64,000 nt of DNA from Haematococcus lacustris (taxonomy: Eukaryota; Chlorophyta; Chlorophyceae; Chlamydomonadales; Haematococcaceae), in the NCBI GenBank assembly GCA_030144725.1, contig JASKMD010000010.1, positions 3,165,027 through 3,229,026 of the forward strand, read 5' to 3'. The notes below the pieces were generated by a model, which saw nothing but the letters and a program-made list of their open reading frames with translations, was not told where the DNA came from and ran no database searches. Position 1 is the first letter of the stretch; each line of letters begins with the position of its first letter. A program made the translations under genes and the position numbers. Shown here piece by piece: positions 48,930-58,970 of the stretch.

Positions 48930-49739
48930 AGCAGGAGCAGCACCTGCGTTCGGCAGCTTTTCTGCCTTGGCAGGAGCGCAGGGAGCGGTCAGATGCCGCT
49001 GCCCGTTCCAGTTCGGAGCAGCGCAAGCGGGAGTATGTGGAGTCTGCGCCACAGCATCAGGAGCGCTTGGCAGCTCATATGACAGCCCTGCAGTCAGTTA
49101 TTCAAACAGCTATCAGCGAGGATTGGCAGCACCATGCTTGTGCCTCTGGTGCAACTAGACTAGAAGATTCCCCCCTGAAGCCACTTCAGGTGATGCAGGT
49201 GGAGTACATCAGCATGCAGGACCGATTCAAGTTGATGCTCCCTTGCGCTTCATGCAATCAGTCGATCAGTCCCAACCCTATCTCATTCTTCTGCTGGACT
49301 AGCAGCCAGACCCACGCTCAAACGTGGTATGATGTGAGAGTTTTGCACTCCTATGCCCGGATGCAAGGGTGTGGTGTCACCATGGAAGGTCAGCCATCGC
49401 TAGTCACCTGCGCTGTAGACTGCGCCATGCGCCACCCATGCGTATCATCAAGTGTGTTTGTGTGTGCTGTCATGTAGCCTTCCTGGAGGCCCTCAACGCC
49501 GCTTACCATCCTTTGGCCTTGTACCCACCTCAGCAGATCAGAACAGACAGCTTCAGCCAGGGATTCTTTGACTACCTGCGGGCCATTGACCGGCTTCTCT
49601 CCATGCCCAGATTGTTGCAGCAGCGCTCAGACCTACAGGCCCAACTCCCCAGAGGAGCATTCAGTGACCGTCCTATCTGTGCGCTCATCCCAGGTAAGTG
49701 GTCGCATGCATCTGCTGCCATGCAGGAAAGCTGTGTGTG

Positions 49740-49776
<37 letters not shown>

Positions 49777-51033
49777 ACGGCAATGGTTGTGTATGTGTGT
49801 GCGTGTGTGTGTGTGTGTGTGCATGCTGCAGGTGTGCCACAAGATGGCTACGTGCATTGTGTTGCTGGCGATGCTTGCAACAAGCCCAGCAGCTATGCCG
49901 GTGTGGCCAAGGCCACCCGTGACCTAGAGCAGCACACAGATACCTACCTGGATCGTTCAGGGTTGGAGGGCGCAGTGCAACAGCTGCGTGACAGTGGGCA
50001 ACTCTGTCTGGAGCATTTGCAGCGGCCAGAGCTACAACAGAGGCAACAGGAGCTGGAGCAGACGCAGCGGTAGTAGCAGCAAGATTGGCAGGCGTGGACA
50101 GTGAGGCACATGACTGCTGAACCTCGCTGTCCTATTCCAGGCCTGAGATCAGCAACATAACAGCCGGCCAGCCTTGTGCAGTGCGTGGTGTGGTTGGCTT
50201 TGTGTGCTGCCATGGCGTGCCGCTACTAGCGCTGTACTGCAACATGCGCACAGCGAAGCAGTTTGTGTACTACCTCCTGGCATGGCATGCTGCATGCGAC
50301 ATGTTGCATCTCTACAATGACTTTGCCTGCCAGTACCAGGTAGGTTGTGCGCCATGGTGCTCCTGGTCGAAGGTCAAGTCTCAAGGTGTGTGTGGTATGG
50401 CAAGGGTGCAGAGTATGCAGAGTGTTCAGGGTGAGGTGTGGCACAGTTGGTTCAGCGCGGTGTGTTGTAGGTACCGTACCCAGGTGGAGCAGCTCACCAC
50501 AGCGTGCATGAGCACGCGAGCGTATGGGCCAGAGCGACATGGACACGCGCGCAGCAAGCAACGCCATCAAGGCAAAGCTTAGGACAGCTCGTCAGCTTCT
50601 CAAAGAGGCAGCACTCTACCAGGCGCTAGGGAGTGGTGAGGATGCAGCAGCTGTCAGCATTATAGAGGAGCAGCTCCAGGCCATGGTGAGGGGTGAGCCA
50701 GCTCCATGAGCTGAGGCATCCACAGAAATCCCCTACGGCAAGCTGCTGCACTATGGGCGGCAGCTGCACCATTTGCGTGTCGAGCATAGCCGGCTGCTTG
50801 TCTGTCTGCAGCACATGATTGTTGTGTGCAAGGGGGCATGTGGTGAGCCTGAGGCGCATGGCGAGGCTGAGTCAGGGCAGCTGCAGCAGTCATTGCACAT
50901 AGTGCGGTTGTTCTATATCAAACAACACATGCAGCAGTACCAAGACATGCTAATCAAGGCTGAGGGCATGCACATGAGCTTGGAGGGCAGGGGCACTTGT
51001 AACACCCTTCTTATTCCCTTGTACCACTTGTAA
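48930..51033 (+). CDS. KDZ-like transposase, apparently incomplete
   Basis: Exons to 49388, 49478-49693, 49832-50069 and 50141-50339 join in phase. They read QERLAAHMTALQSVIQTAIS, a Cys pair (CASCNQS), FLEALNAAYHPLALYPPQQI, FSQGFFDYLRAIDRLLSMPR, DGYVHCVAGDACNKPSSYAG, then GFVCCHGVPLLALYCNMRTA, FVYYLLAWHAACD and LHLYNDFACQYQ. The last block matches the KDZ signature ending in Asp-x-x-Cys (a catalytic Asp). After it, a 131-bp interval leads to LRTARQLLKEAALYQAL in a frame that does not join cleanly, then PYGKLLHYGRQLHHLRVEHS and a coiled C terminus ending at a stop near 51033. The segment that should carry the third catalytic acidic residue is not visible, so this copy seems internally deleted. 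Start codon not settled (the in-frame ATG at 49037 is one option). Confidence 0.65.
49740..49822. repeat. (CAT)n and (GT)n microsatellites in a transposase intron
   Basis: CAT repeated about twelve times at 49740-49776 and GTGTGT at about 49794-49820, inside the intron 49694-49831. Confidence 0.9.
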
Positions 51034-51102
51034 CACCCTTGTAATTCCTTGTAACATGGTGGTCATGTAATGCTATCCAACCAACCGCTTATGTGATCCC
51101 TA

Positions 51103-52011
51103 ACCGTTGATGATGATGATGTGGCTTACACCGCTTAAGCCGTCAGCCGTTAGGCTGCTAGGCCGCCCTCCCCCTCTAGGGGTTCGGGACTTTCTGTAAC
51201 GCACTTCAAAGCAAGGTGCACAAACAAAGGTGCACATGGGCTCAACATGAAGTCATGCAAATTGTCATTATTGTTCTGTAAAGTCATGGCAAACTCCGGC
51301 TGCTCCCTGATGGAACTCGTGGCAGTGCACTCAAAGATGAAATGCATGGCGTCATCCACTACCCCCTCTGTGCATCTGGTGCATGTGCGATCAATGAAAG
51401 TTACCCCCTCAAACCGAGCCTTCTCCACCCCCAGACCGCTGTTGCCTAACCTGAACCTAGTCAAGCTCGTGCGAACTTCTGTAGATAGCTGTCTGTTAAG
51501 CAGGTGTGGTGCCATGTGATTGATGCCAATGCCGTCCCCATGCTTGAACCATGCAGCATACGAACATCTCTCCCGATGCACCGTCTCAGGCAATCTAGGG
51601 TCTCCCTCAAACCCAACCCAACGCCTCCCCCACCTCTCGAGCCACTTCACTTCCATAGCCTTGGTGCCTAGGACCATGTCCGGGCTCAAGGTGAACTCAC
51701 CCCCCATCAGCTCTCTGGCGGCAAGCTGGAACTGAGCACTCCAGCTGGCCTGGCAACCCCTGCCTAACTCCACATCTGCCTTGATGACCCTCATTAGCAG
51801 GTCACTGTGGGATAGTTTGGCAGTGTTCCAGAACTTGCATGCAGCCCTAAGCCAGTAAAGTTGGAGCAGGAGGGTAACCGTTGAGAGCTGACAAGGCTGG
51901 ACATAGGCTAGACAAGGATAGACAAGGCTATCCAAGCCAAATAAGAATGGCCGCGCTCAAGTTCAAAACCTGTAGCCTAAACACTGTTAGCACCGCCTTG
52001 CCTCCTAGGCT
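51103..52011 (-). mobile_element. 5'-truncated LINE inserted in the KDZ-like element
   Basis: Minus-strand fragment with its 3' end at the left, finishing in a CATCATCATCAT tail (51122-51108), flanked by the 9-bp direct repeat TGATCCCTA (51094-51102 and 52012-52020). Truncation at the 5' end, a short simple tail and a target duplication are standard for non-LTR retrotransposons. Confidence 0.75.
51150..51935 (-). pseudogene. C-terminal fragment of a LINE reverse-transcriptase protein
   Basis: A 261-codon open frame with the C-terminal region of a non-LTR ORF2 protein: LSTEVRTSLTRFRLGNSGLG, then CTRCTEGVVDDAMHFIFEC (a CX2C..HX4C zinc-knuckle-like motif), and a stop near the 3' end. Upstream parts with the reverse-transcriptase core are missing. 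It lies within the 51103-52011 insertion. Confidence 0.75.
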
Positions 52012-52020
52012 TGATCCCTA

Positions 52021-52230
52021 GCTAGCCCAGCCCATCCTAACCTATCACTGCCAGGCCAGCCCATCCCATCCCTAGCCAGCCAGCCAGCCCATCCCATCCC
52101 TAGCCAGCCCATCCCATCCCATCCCTAGCTAGCCCAGCCCATCCCTAGCTAGCCCAGCCCAGCCCATCCCTAGCTAGCCCAGCCCATCCCTAGCTAGCCC
52201 AGCCCAGCCCATCCTAACCTATCACTGCCA
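52021..52230. repeat. CCCTAGCTAGCCCAGCCCATC minisatellite
   Basis: Irregular 15-24-bp units of CCAGCCCATCC and CTAGCTAG over about 200 bp, next to the truncated end of the LINE. Confidence 0.85.
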
Positions 52231-52769
52231 GGCCTGCACTTGATAAGCAAGACCGTGATGCATACATGCATAGGGGGTATGTAGCAAGTGGCTAGCACGT
52301 TTGCAACATTAGCGCATCACCGCGTGGTGGTGTTGTCCATACAAGGGGCGTAGGTATCATTTCAGAAGAGGATACACGGCTAATGACCTCCACCGTTTTC
52401 TTCATGACATTTTGACCAGTTACAGCTTACAAATCACGTTGTGTGGCATGGAACTGAACGGAAGCACAGGACAGCTATTTGAAAGCTTTTGTACCATGCA
52501 ACATTCTTCTCTGATGGGCTCAAAGTTGCTGCTAATTGCTAATACAAGACTGCACTGCCACACACCTACAGCCTGCCGTCGCTGTCCATACACTGCTCAT
52601 GCACTACAGCCTGCTGCACTTGCTGCTGATCATGCACCGCAACACACCTACAACTTGCTGTTGCTCATGCTCTGCAGCACATGCACTGCAGCCTGCTGTT
52701 GCTGCTCATGCACTGCAGCACACCTGCTACCTGCATCATGCACTGCCACACACCTACAGGCAGGGCAGG

Positions 52770-53272
52770 GCAGGGCAAGTCAGGTCAGGTCAGGTCAGGG
52801 AGGGGCAACGCAAGGCTGGGAGGGGGTGGGGCAGGGCTTGGAGGGGGTGGGGTGGGGCGGGGCTGGGAGGGGGTGGGGCAGGGCTTGGAGGGGGTGGGGT
52901 GGGGCGGGGCTGGGAGGGGGTGGGGTGGGGCGGGGCTGGGAGGGGGTGGGGCAGGGCTTGGAGGGGGTGGGGTGGGGCGGGGCTGGGAGGGGGTGGGGTG
53001 GGGCGGGGCTGAGAGGGGGTGGGGCAGGGCTTGGAGGGGGTGGGGTGGGGCGGGGCTGGGAGGGGGTGGGGCAGGGCTTGGAGGGGGTGGGGTGGGGCGG
53101 GGCTGGGAGGGGGTGGGGCAGGGCTTGGAGGGGGTGGGGTGGGGCGGGGCTGGGAGGGGGTGGGGTGGGGCGGGGCTGGGAGGGGGTGGGGCAGGGCTGG
53201 GAGGGAGTGGGGCAGGGCTGGGAGGGGGTGGGGCAGGGCTGGGAGGGGGTGGGGCAGGGATGGGATGGGCTG
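52770..53272. repeat. GGGGTGGGGCAGGGCTTGGAGG satellite
   Basis: About 500 bp of G-rich repeats built from two alternating blocks (GGGGTGGGGTGGGGCGGGGC and GGGGCAGGGCTTGGAGG), combined period 35-55 bp, preceded by a short GGTCAGGTCAG run. Frames through it (Gly-rich on one strand, Pro-rich on the other) are by-products. Confidence 0.93.
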
Positions 53273-53393
53273 GCATGACATCAACACCAAAGGCATGACA
53301 ACAACACCAAGATGCAGATGGGTGGGTGGGCGGGTGACTGGGTGCACCTTGCTGTGTAGCGGCACTACGGCTGCCTCCCCAGCCAGCTGCGGC

Positions 53394-54870
53394 TCAGAGC
53401 TTGGCCCCCCCGGTGCCAGTCGCACTAGGGGTGGCCCCCTCGCCAGCGGCATGCCTGCTGCTGCCCTCCCCACCAGCTGCGGCACAGAGGTTTAAATAGT
53501 GTCCAGCAGTTGCAATGGGGTGGGCACCCCCGTTAGAGGCAGGTCTGTAGCTGCCTCGCCTGCCAGCTGCTGCACAGGGGTCGTCAGCAAAAGCGAGATT
53601 GGATTTCACGCCAGCAGCGTGTGTGCGACTGTCCTCGCCGCCAACAGCTGCAGCAACAGTAGCAAACCCATTGCTGCAATAAGTTCTGCTTGCTTGCATG
53701 CTGCTCTGGCTAGGCCTGATCGGACTTCCTAGCTGTGGACTGACTTGCTCGCTAGATAGCATCTGAAATAGCTCACCAATCCTTTTGGCAGATGGTTGCT
53801 GAGCTGGGCTGGGGCGTGGGCTGCACAGGGGGGAGACAACTGTCACACAACAGTCATGCAGCCAGCAGTCATGCAAAGATCAGATTCAAGATCATGCAAG
53901 CCACCAGTCATGCAAGCCATGATCATGCAAGATAGCTGGTAGCTTCCAAGGATTAGATACAGCGGTTGTGACAAGTAATCCTGTGTCATCAACAACAACA
54001 GCATCAGCGCAACAACACTAGCACTATTGCATAGCATACCTTGGCAAGGGGATGGGATGCCCCCCAGCTGCCATATGTTGCCCTCCAGCGGAGACAATAT
54101 CCCATCTGTGACCAAGCAGGCAGAGCAAGCTGCTTCCTTGATGCCATAGGCAAGCAAGCAAGCAATGACTATGCTTTTGCACAAGGGGGAGAAAGACCGG
54201 CTGCCAAGATGATGCAGGTTGGTACAGATGCGAGTGTTGGATAGTTGCTGTCTTAGCGCCTTATATTAGCCCAAACATAGGCATATAGGCATGAACACTG
54301 TCAGCTGGCGGCAGACAGCATGCGCACACTGACTTACATGATGGCTGATGGCTGACATCTGCGCACGCGCCTGCCGCAGTGGTGGTACATGCTCCTCCAC
54401 ACCCTCTTGCGCAGGCTTGCGTCTTGGTGCCCTGCCTTTGCCTGCAGCCTTTGCATGCTGTACCGTCACTGTCACTTCTCCCTTCTTGATGTTGTGCTCG
54501 ATTATGAAGGCTATAAAGCAATCAATAATGGCCTGACCGGCAGCTACACTGAGGTCTGGCCGTTGGAAGTCTGTCATAACAAAGCTGTATATAACTCCGC
54601 ATCCCCCGCACTCCCCGCATTCTCCAAGAGAGCAGCAAGCAAACCACCGCGTAGGTCCAGCTTTGCGCTGCCCATAATGCGCAAGTTCCTGTAGACCAAT
54701 GCCTCCACTTCAACATGCTGACGGTGGGCGCACTTGTGGAGTATGTGGCGCCCTTGGTATCGGACAGTGTATGAGCCTCTGGCTTTGCCGTTGGTCCCGT
54801 CAGGCTCGGCCGCGGGTCGGCTGCTATTAAAGGACGGATTGGGGTCGGCATCGCTGCGGCCATTCGTCAA
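53394..54870 (-). CDS. unrecognised accessory gene of the KDZ-like element
   Basis: Minus-strand coding-like blocks begin immediately inside the right arm. Block 1 (54870-54574) reads GSYTVRYQGRHILHKCAHRQ, VEALVYRNLRIMGSAKLDLR and LLAALLENAGSAGDAELY. Block 2 (54577 to about 54343) reads AIIDCFIAFIIEHNIKKGEV and then a basic tail, ending at a good donor (GTAAGT). Block 3 (53876-53394) is Ala/Ser-rich with KRIGELFQMLSSEQVSPQLG. Blocks 1 and 2 are one frame apart, so there is an indel or an unseen small intron. I do not know the family. Placement opposite the transposase, inside the same TIRs, suggests an element-encoded second protein rather than a captured host gene, but capture is possible. 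Confidence 0.45.
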
Positions 54871-54872
54871 CG

Positions 54873-55119
54873 ATCGAAATAAGAACGGTCCAGGCGGGTG
54901 TTGGGCTGCGTTTGCTGGGCAGTAACCGCCCGCCCCTAACCACCTCTAGGCAGTCAAGGTTGCGCATCAAAGCCTGCGGAGGAAGCCAGCAAGCTGTAGT
55001 GTGGGTTGCTAGTCGCTCGTGCTTGTCGAGTAGCGCGGTTGGGCAATTTAAAACTTCCCCCATCTACAGCCAACAAACTTCCCCCGTACAGGGGGAACTT
55101 TTACCGGGAGACTTGATTG
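54873..55119 (-). repeat. right terminal inverted repeat
   Basis: 247 bp, mirrors 48535-48781. Confidence 0.95.
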
Positions 55120-55136
55120 AACTCAGGCAGGAGTGA

Positions 55137-55270
55137 GAAGTGGGAAAAGTGCGCGCCTTGCAACAATTACGGGAAAAGTGCGGGCCTTCTCAAAATTACT
55201 GAAAAAGTGCGAGCCTTGGTCAAAACTACGGGAAAAGTGCGAGCCTTGGTCAAAATTACTGGAAAAGTGT
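55137..55270. repeat. 33-bp minisatellite, four copies
   Basis: Units of GGGAAAAGTGCGAGCCTTGG plus TCAAAATTAC, the first copies more diverged. Begins 17 bp outside the right end of the KDZ-like element. Confidence 0.85.
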
Positions 55271-55383
55271 CTTGCAAGTCAAAAGGTGTCCGCGGTAGCA
55301 GCGCGATGCTTAGGCATAGGCAAGGCTAGCCGCGACAGATAGCAAGCTAGAAAGAAGGTACCCGTAATGTAAAGGGATATCCC

Positions 55384-55537
55384 ATAATGTCTCGGCCAGC
55401 GCTGTTCACGTCCAAATAACAGTCTCGGCCAGGTCTCGAGTTGCGTAAACGTCTCGGCTGCGCCTCGACGTTTACCGCAACTCTCGACCCAGCCTCGACC
55501 GTTATTTTCCCGTAACAGCTCGGCCTCCGACATTGTA
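55384..55537. repeat. imperfect foldback rich in CTCGGCC
   Basis: Arms around a centre near 55470 (AACGTCTCGG-CTGCG-CCTCGACGTT) pair with mismatches out to AATGTC/GACATT, about 75 bp each. The motif TCTCGGCCAG recurs in direct order within the left arm. Could be a foldback MITE. No coding sequence. Confidence 0.6.
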
Positions 55538-55554
55538 CTATACATCTGAGGTCA

Positions 55555-55640
55555 GCGGCCCGTCAATTAGGCAAAAGTGCTCCCCGCGGCCCGTCTATTA
55601 TACAAAAGTGCTCCCCGCGGCCCGTCAATTATACAAAAGC
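55555..55640. repeat. about 33-bp repeat, three copies
   Basis: CGGCCCGTCAATTATACAAA followed by AGTGCTCCCCG, repeated three times with small changes. Confidence 0.8.
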
Positions 55641-56051
55641 GCAGTCAACGTTTGGTCAAATATCTGACGTTTTTGACGACGAAGTGGCTTTGCGGCAACG
55701 ACAAAGCGTGCTATTTGTCTATTCGCAATGAGCGCGGCCTGCCCAAAGCCCGAAGCTTGTAGTCAACATGCCAGCCTGGCAATTATAAGTATACATGCCA
55801 GCCTGGCAACATGTCCGCTAAGCTACCGCGCTTTGTTGCATTTGCCGCGTTGAGGTTGCAATAGTTGCGGATGCGAGCTTTTTCGGGTAACTTGCGGCTT
55901 GCAGGTTTCGATGTGCAAGCCTTACATGCAACTAGCACACTCGCGACTTGCGGTACACATGCGGAACAAGCGCAGCTAGCTGCTCGCCCTTTGCAGCCTT
56001 GATATACTCATCCGAGTTATGAAGAATTATTTGATCCTGTATTTAAAATAC
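55641..56051. other. no gene recognised
   Basis: Lower GC; a CATGCCAGCCTGGCAA motif occurs twice (about 55769 and 55796). No coding pattern. Confidence 0.4.
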
Positions 56052-56313
56052 CTCCATCTCCATCTCCATCTCCATCTCCATCTCCATCTCCATCTCCATC
56101 TCCATCTCCATCTCCATCTCCATCTCCATCTCCATCTCCATCTCCATCTCCATCTCCATCTCCATCTCCATCTCCATCTCCATCTCCATCTCCATCTCCA
56201 TCTCCATCTCCATCTCCATCTCCATCTCCATCTCCATCTCCATCTCCATCTCCATCTCCATCTCCATCTCCATCTCCATCTCCATCTCCATCTCCATCTC
56301 CATCTCCATCTCC
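56052..56313. repeat. (CTCCAT)n hexanucleotide, about 43 copies
   Basis: Perfect array; open frames through it (Leu-His, or Met-Glu and Asp-Gly on the other strand) are by-products. Confidence 0.98.
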
Positions 56314-56364
56314 TTTGCTGTCAAGGCTGCCCCTGGCAGCAACCCGAACCACCTAGGTGCACAT

Positions 56365-56828
56365 TTGCTGACAGTCACCTGCTCGTACCTCTTGAGTGTC
56401 GAGGCCTTGGCTGATGCAGCCAACGTGCACACCGTCCGTCAGCACCTGGAGGCCAGGCAGGGCCAGGCAGCCCCAAGCCTGGAGGTGGACAACCACGGTG
56501 TTGACCGCTTGCTGTTGGAGTGGTTGCTGCATGATGGCTTGCCGCTCACCATTGTGGAGTCAGGTGCCTTCTTGGAGTTTGTACGGGCTCTCAAGCCTGA
56601 TTGGACACCCCCTTCTCGCTACTTGGTGAGAGATTGCCTCTGCCTCTGCCTCTGCCTCTGCTGCTGACTGCTGCTGCTGACTGCTGCTGCTGTGGCATGT
56701 TCACATGATTATCCGCCAGCCAGCCTGTCTGACTGCCTGCTCGCATGCCTGCCTACCTGCCCCCATAGTTGAGTCACCGCATGATGCTGGACGTGTACCA
56801 AGACGTGGTTACAGCTGTGGTTGAGAGG
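56365..56828 (+). pseudogene. hAT-type transposase fragment
   Basis: Two exons join in phase: to 56625 (ending PPSRYL, donor GTGAGA) and from 56769 (LSHRMMLDVYQDVV). The block LLLEWLLHDGLPLTIVESGA, FLEFVRALKPDWTPPSRYLL is the typical start of the hAT/BED transposase body (hydrophobic-GLP, VE..F, then P-S-R before a Leu-rich helix). No RNase H-like catalytic core or dimerisation domain follows before stops, and no BED zinc finger precedes it, so it is a fragment. The same superfamily would be needed to move the two hAT-type MITEs in this window. Confidence 0.65.
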
Positions 56829-57392
56829 GTGGATGCATGAGGGTGGATGCATGAGAAGAGGAGGGTTTTGGGGGTTAGCAGCACAGCGGCTCAGCAGGTG
56901 CTGTCACAGTGCAGACCTGCTTAGGCAGACGTTGATGCTTATGCAGATGGTTGGGTGCAACGTGCTAAGTACTAAACACTCGGAAGCAGATAGGCTCGAT
57001 GAGTAAACAAAGTTGGAGGAAACAGGTGAAGCAGGGTTGGAGGAAGCAGGGAAGGCGGAAGGGGAGAAGCGAAAAAGATGGCCCGCATGTTTGCATGGAC
57101 CCCCTTACGGCGGAACTTACAGATCGGTTAGGCGGAATTTACGCGTGTGCTTACTGAGCTACGGTCAGTAATGTAAGCGTATCCGTAACCCGTAACCCCG
57201 TATCGCACAGGCCTGTGTATTTTGCATACACCTCAAATATAAAATAAATAAGGGGGCAAGATGAAAAATGTGCTCGGAATGGCCTGCAAACGAGCGCACA
57301 GCCTCCTCTAGTCAGAGCCACCAACCACACAAGGAGAAAGTCGAGCGCGGCTCACTGTGCGGTGAGATCGAAAGTCGTTCTGAGAGGCCTTA
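56829..57392. other. no gene recognised
   Basis: Includes short direct repeats (GGTGGATGCATGA twice at about 56829-56851). No coding pattern. Confidence 0.4.
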
Positions 57393-57630
57393 CAGCGCTA
57401 TTCCAATTGACGGAGAAAAGAGAAAAGAGATATCTTTCTCTCCATCTCTTTTTCTCCATCTCCGTTGGCCCTCCATCTCCATCTCCATCTCCGTCGGACC
57501 GATGGCGGCAGTCAGAGAGTTGAGGAGAGGGAGATGGAGATGGAGGGCCAACGGAGATGGAGAAAAATAGATGGAGAGAAAGATATCTCTTTTCTCTTTT
57601 CTCTTTTCTCCGTCCATTGGAAACGCGCTG
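57393..57630. mobile_element. foldback MITE with ~100-bp arms, TSD TTA
   Basis: The sequence folds on itself: CAGCGC..TTCCAAT..GACGGAGAAAAG..GAGATATCTTTCTCTCCATCT on the left matches the reverse of the right arm almost throughout, leaving about 35 bp in the middle. TTA stands on both sides (57390-57392, 57631-57633). A 3-bp duplication with long arms fits a PIF/Harbinger- or CACTA-like MITE. The arms contain CCATCT-type hexamers like those of the array at 56052. Confidence 0.75.
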
Positions 57631-57985
57631 TTAAAATTCGAGATGAGTAGTGGGTCTGGTAATGAAGATTCTAGCGCGTCCACTCGCGCTGTATCGATCT
57701 GGTGTGGCTGGCCCGTTATCCGACAGCCAAGTCAAACAAACACCCCCATCGCCTGCGGAGTACAGCCCCAGCCTCAATGCCTGGCGTTTGCGGCTGATCT
57801 CCAGCTGTTCCCTTCGCTCGCACTGGCGGGGGTCCATCAATTTGAACTGACAGCCGCAGTCCAGGCTGCAGCTGATGGATGCGGCGCTTGGCCGTGGCGT
57901 GCGTAATTTGCACTTCAACCTTGCGCACTGCCTATGCGAGGGGGCCTGACGTCCCCAATGCACCTGATGGCAGGTGTCTAGCCCC
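57631..57985. other. possible coding remnant, unassigned
   Basis: The minus strand (57963-57634) has an open frame with non-repetitive composition (DPRQCERREQLEISRKRQAL; CLTWLSDNGPATPDRYSASG), but no splice sites or domains could be fixed. Confidence 0.25.
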
Positions 57986-57989
57986 GAAA

Positions 57990-58100
57990 AGCAGCCAGGC
58001 TAGCACCAGAGGCAGCAGCTGCAGGGGCAGCAGCAGCAGGGGCAGCAGCAGCAGGGGCAGCAGTAGCAGGGTCAGCAGCAGCAGGGCCAGCAGCAGGGGC

Positions 58101-58134
<34 letters not shown>

Positions 58135-58970
58135 GGGGCAGCAGCTGCAGGGGCAGCAGCAGGGGCAGCAGTAGGGGCGGCAGCAGCGGCAGCAGCAGGG
58201 GCAGCAGTAGCAGGGGCAGCAGCAGCAGGGGCAGCAGCGGCAGCAATGGCAGCAGTGGCAGCAGTGGCAGCAGCAGCAAAAGCAGGGGCAGCAAAAGCAG
58301 GGGCAGCAGCAACAGGGGCAGCAGTAGCAGCAGCAGGGGCAGCAGCAACAGGGGCAGCAGTAGCAGGGGCAGCAGCAACAGGGGCAGCATTAGCAGGGGC
58401 AGCAGCAGCAGGGACAGCAGCAGCAGCGGCATCAGCGGCAGCGGCGGCGGCGGCAGCAGTAGGGGCAGCAGCAGCGGCATCATCACCAGCAGCAGCAGGG
58501 GCAGCAGTAGCAGGGGCAGCAGCAGCAGGGGCAGCAGCAACAGGGGTAGCAATAGCAGGGGCAGGAGCAGCAAGGGCAGCAACAGCAGCAGCAGCAGCAG
58601 GGGCAGCAGCAGCTAGGGCAGCAGGGGCAGCAGGGGCAGCAGCAGCAGGGGCAGCAGCAGCAGGGGCAGCAGGGGGGGCAGGGGCAGCAGCGGCAGCAGT
58701 GGCAGCAGCGGCAGCGGCAGAAGCGGCAGCGGCACAAGCGGCAGCGGCACAAGCGGCAGCGGCGTTGGCAGCAGCAGCAGGGGCAGCAGCAGCAGGGGCA
58801 GGAGCAACAGGGGCAGCAGTAGCAGGGGCAGCAGCAACAGGGGCAGCAGCAAGAGGGGCATCAGGAGCAGGGGCAGCAGCAGCAGGGGCAGCAGCAACAG
58901 GGGCAGCAGGGGCAGCAGGGGCAGCAGCGGCAGCAGCGGCAGCAGGGGCAGGGGCAGCGGTAGCGGCAGC
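57990..58970. repeat. (GGGGCAGCAGCA)n low-complexity array, about 1 kb
   Basis: Imperfect 9-15-bp units built from GGGGCAGCAG, CAGTAG and CAGCAA. All frames are low-complexity (Ser/Gly-rich, Ala-rich, Leu/Pro-rich). No sign that one is selected. Confidence 0.93.

Larger units (their letters stand above)
48535..55119. mobile_element. KDZ-like DNA transposon, 6.6 kb, with 247-bp terminal inverted repeats
   Basis: Perfectly opposed 247-bp arms (48535-48781 and 54873-55119; one mismatch seen, TCGTCAAG against TCGACAAG) with outer ends CAATCAAGTC..GACTTGATTG, and a direct repeat AACTCAG on each side (48528-48534 and 55120-55126) as target duplication. Inside, a plus-strand transposase-like gene occupies the left half and a minus-strand unknown gene starts just inside the right arm. 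A truncated LINE and two satellites lie between them. The transposase fits the Kyakuja-Dileera-Zisupton (KDZ) group by its conserved C-terminal motif; KDZ elements usually leave 8-bp duplications, so 7 bp is slightly off. The near-identical arms suggest recent movement. Confidence 0.88.

Noticed and set aside
56017..56432. Met-Glu and Asp-Gly repeat proteins
   Set aside because: Shadows of the (CTCCAT)n microsatellite.
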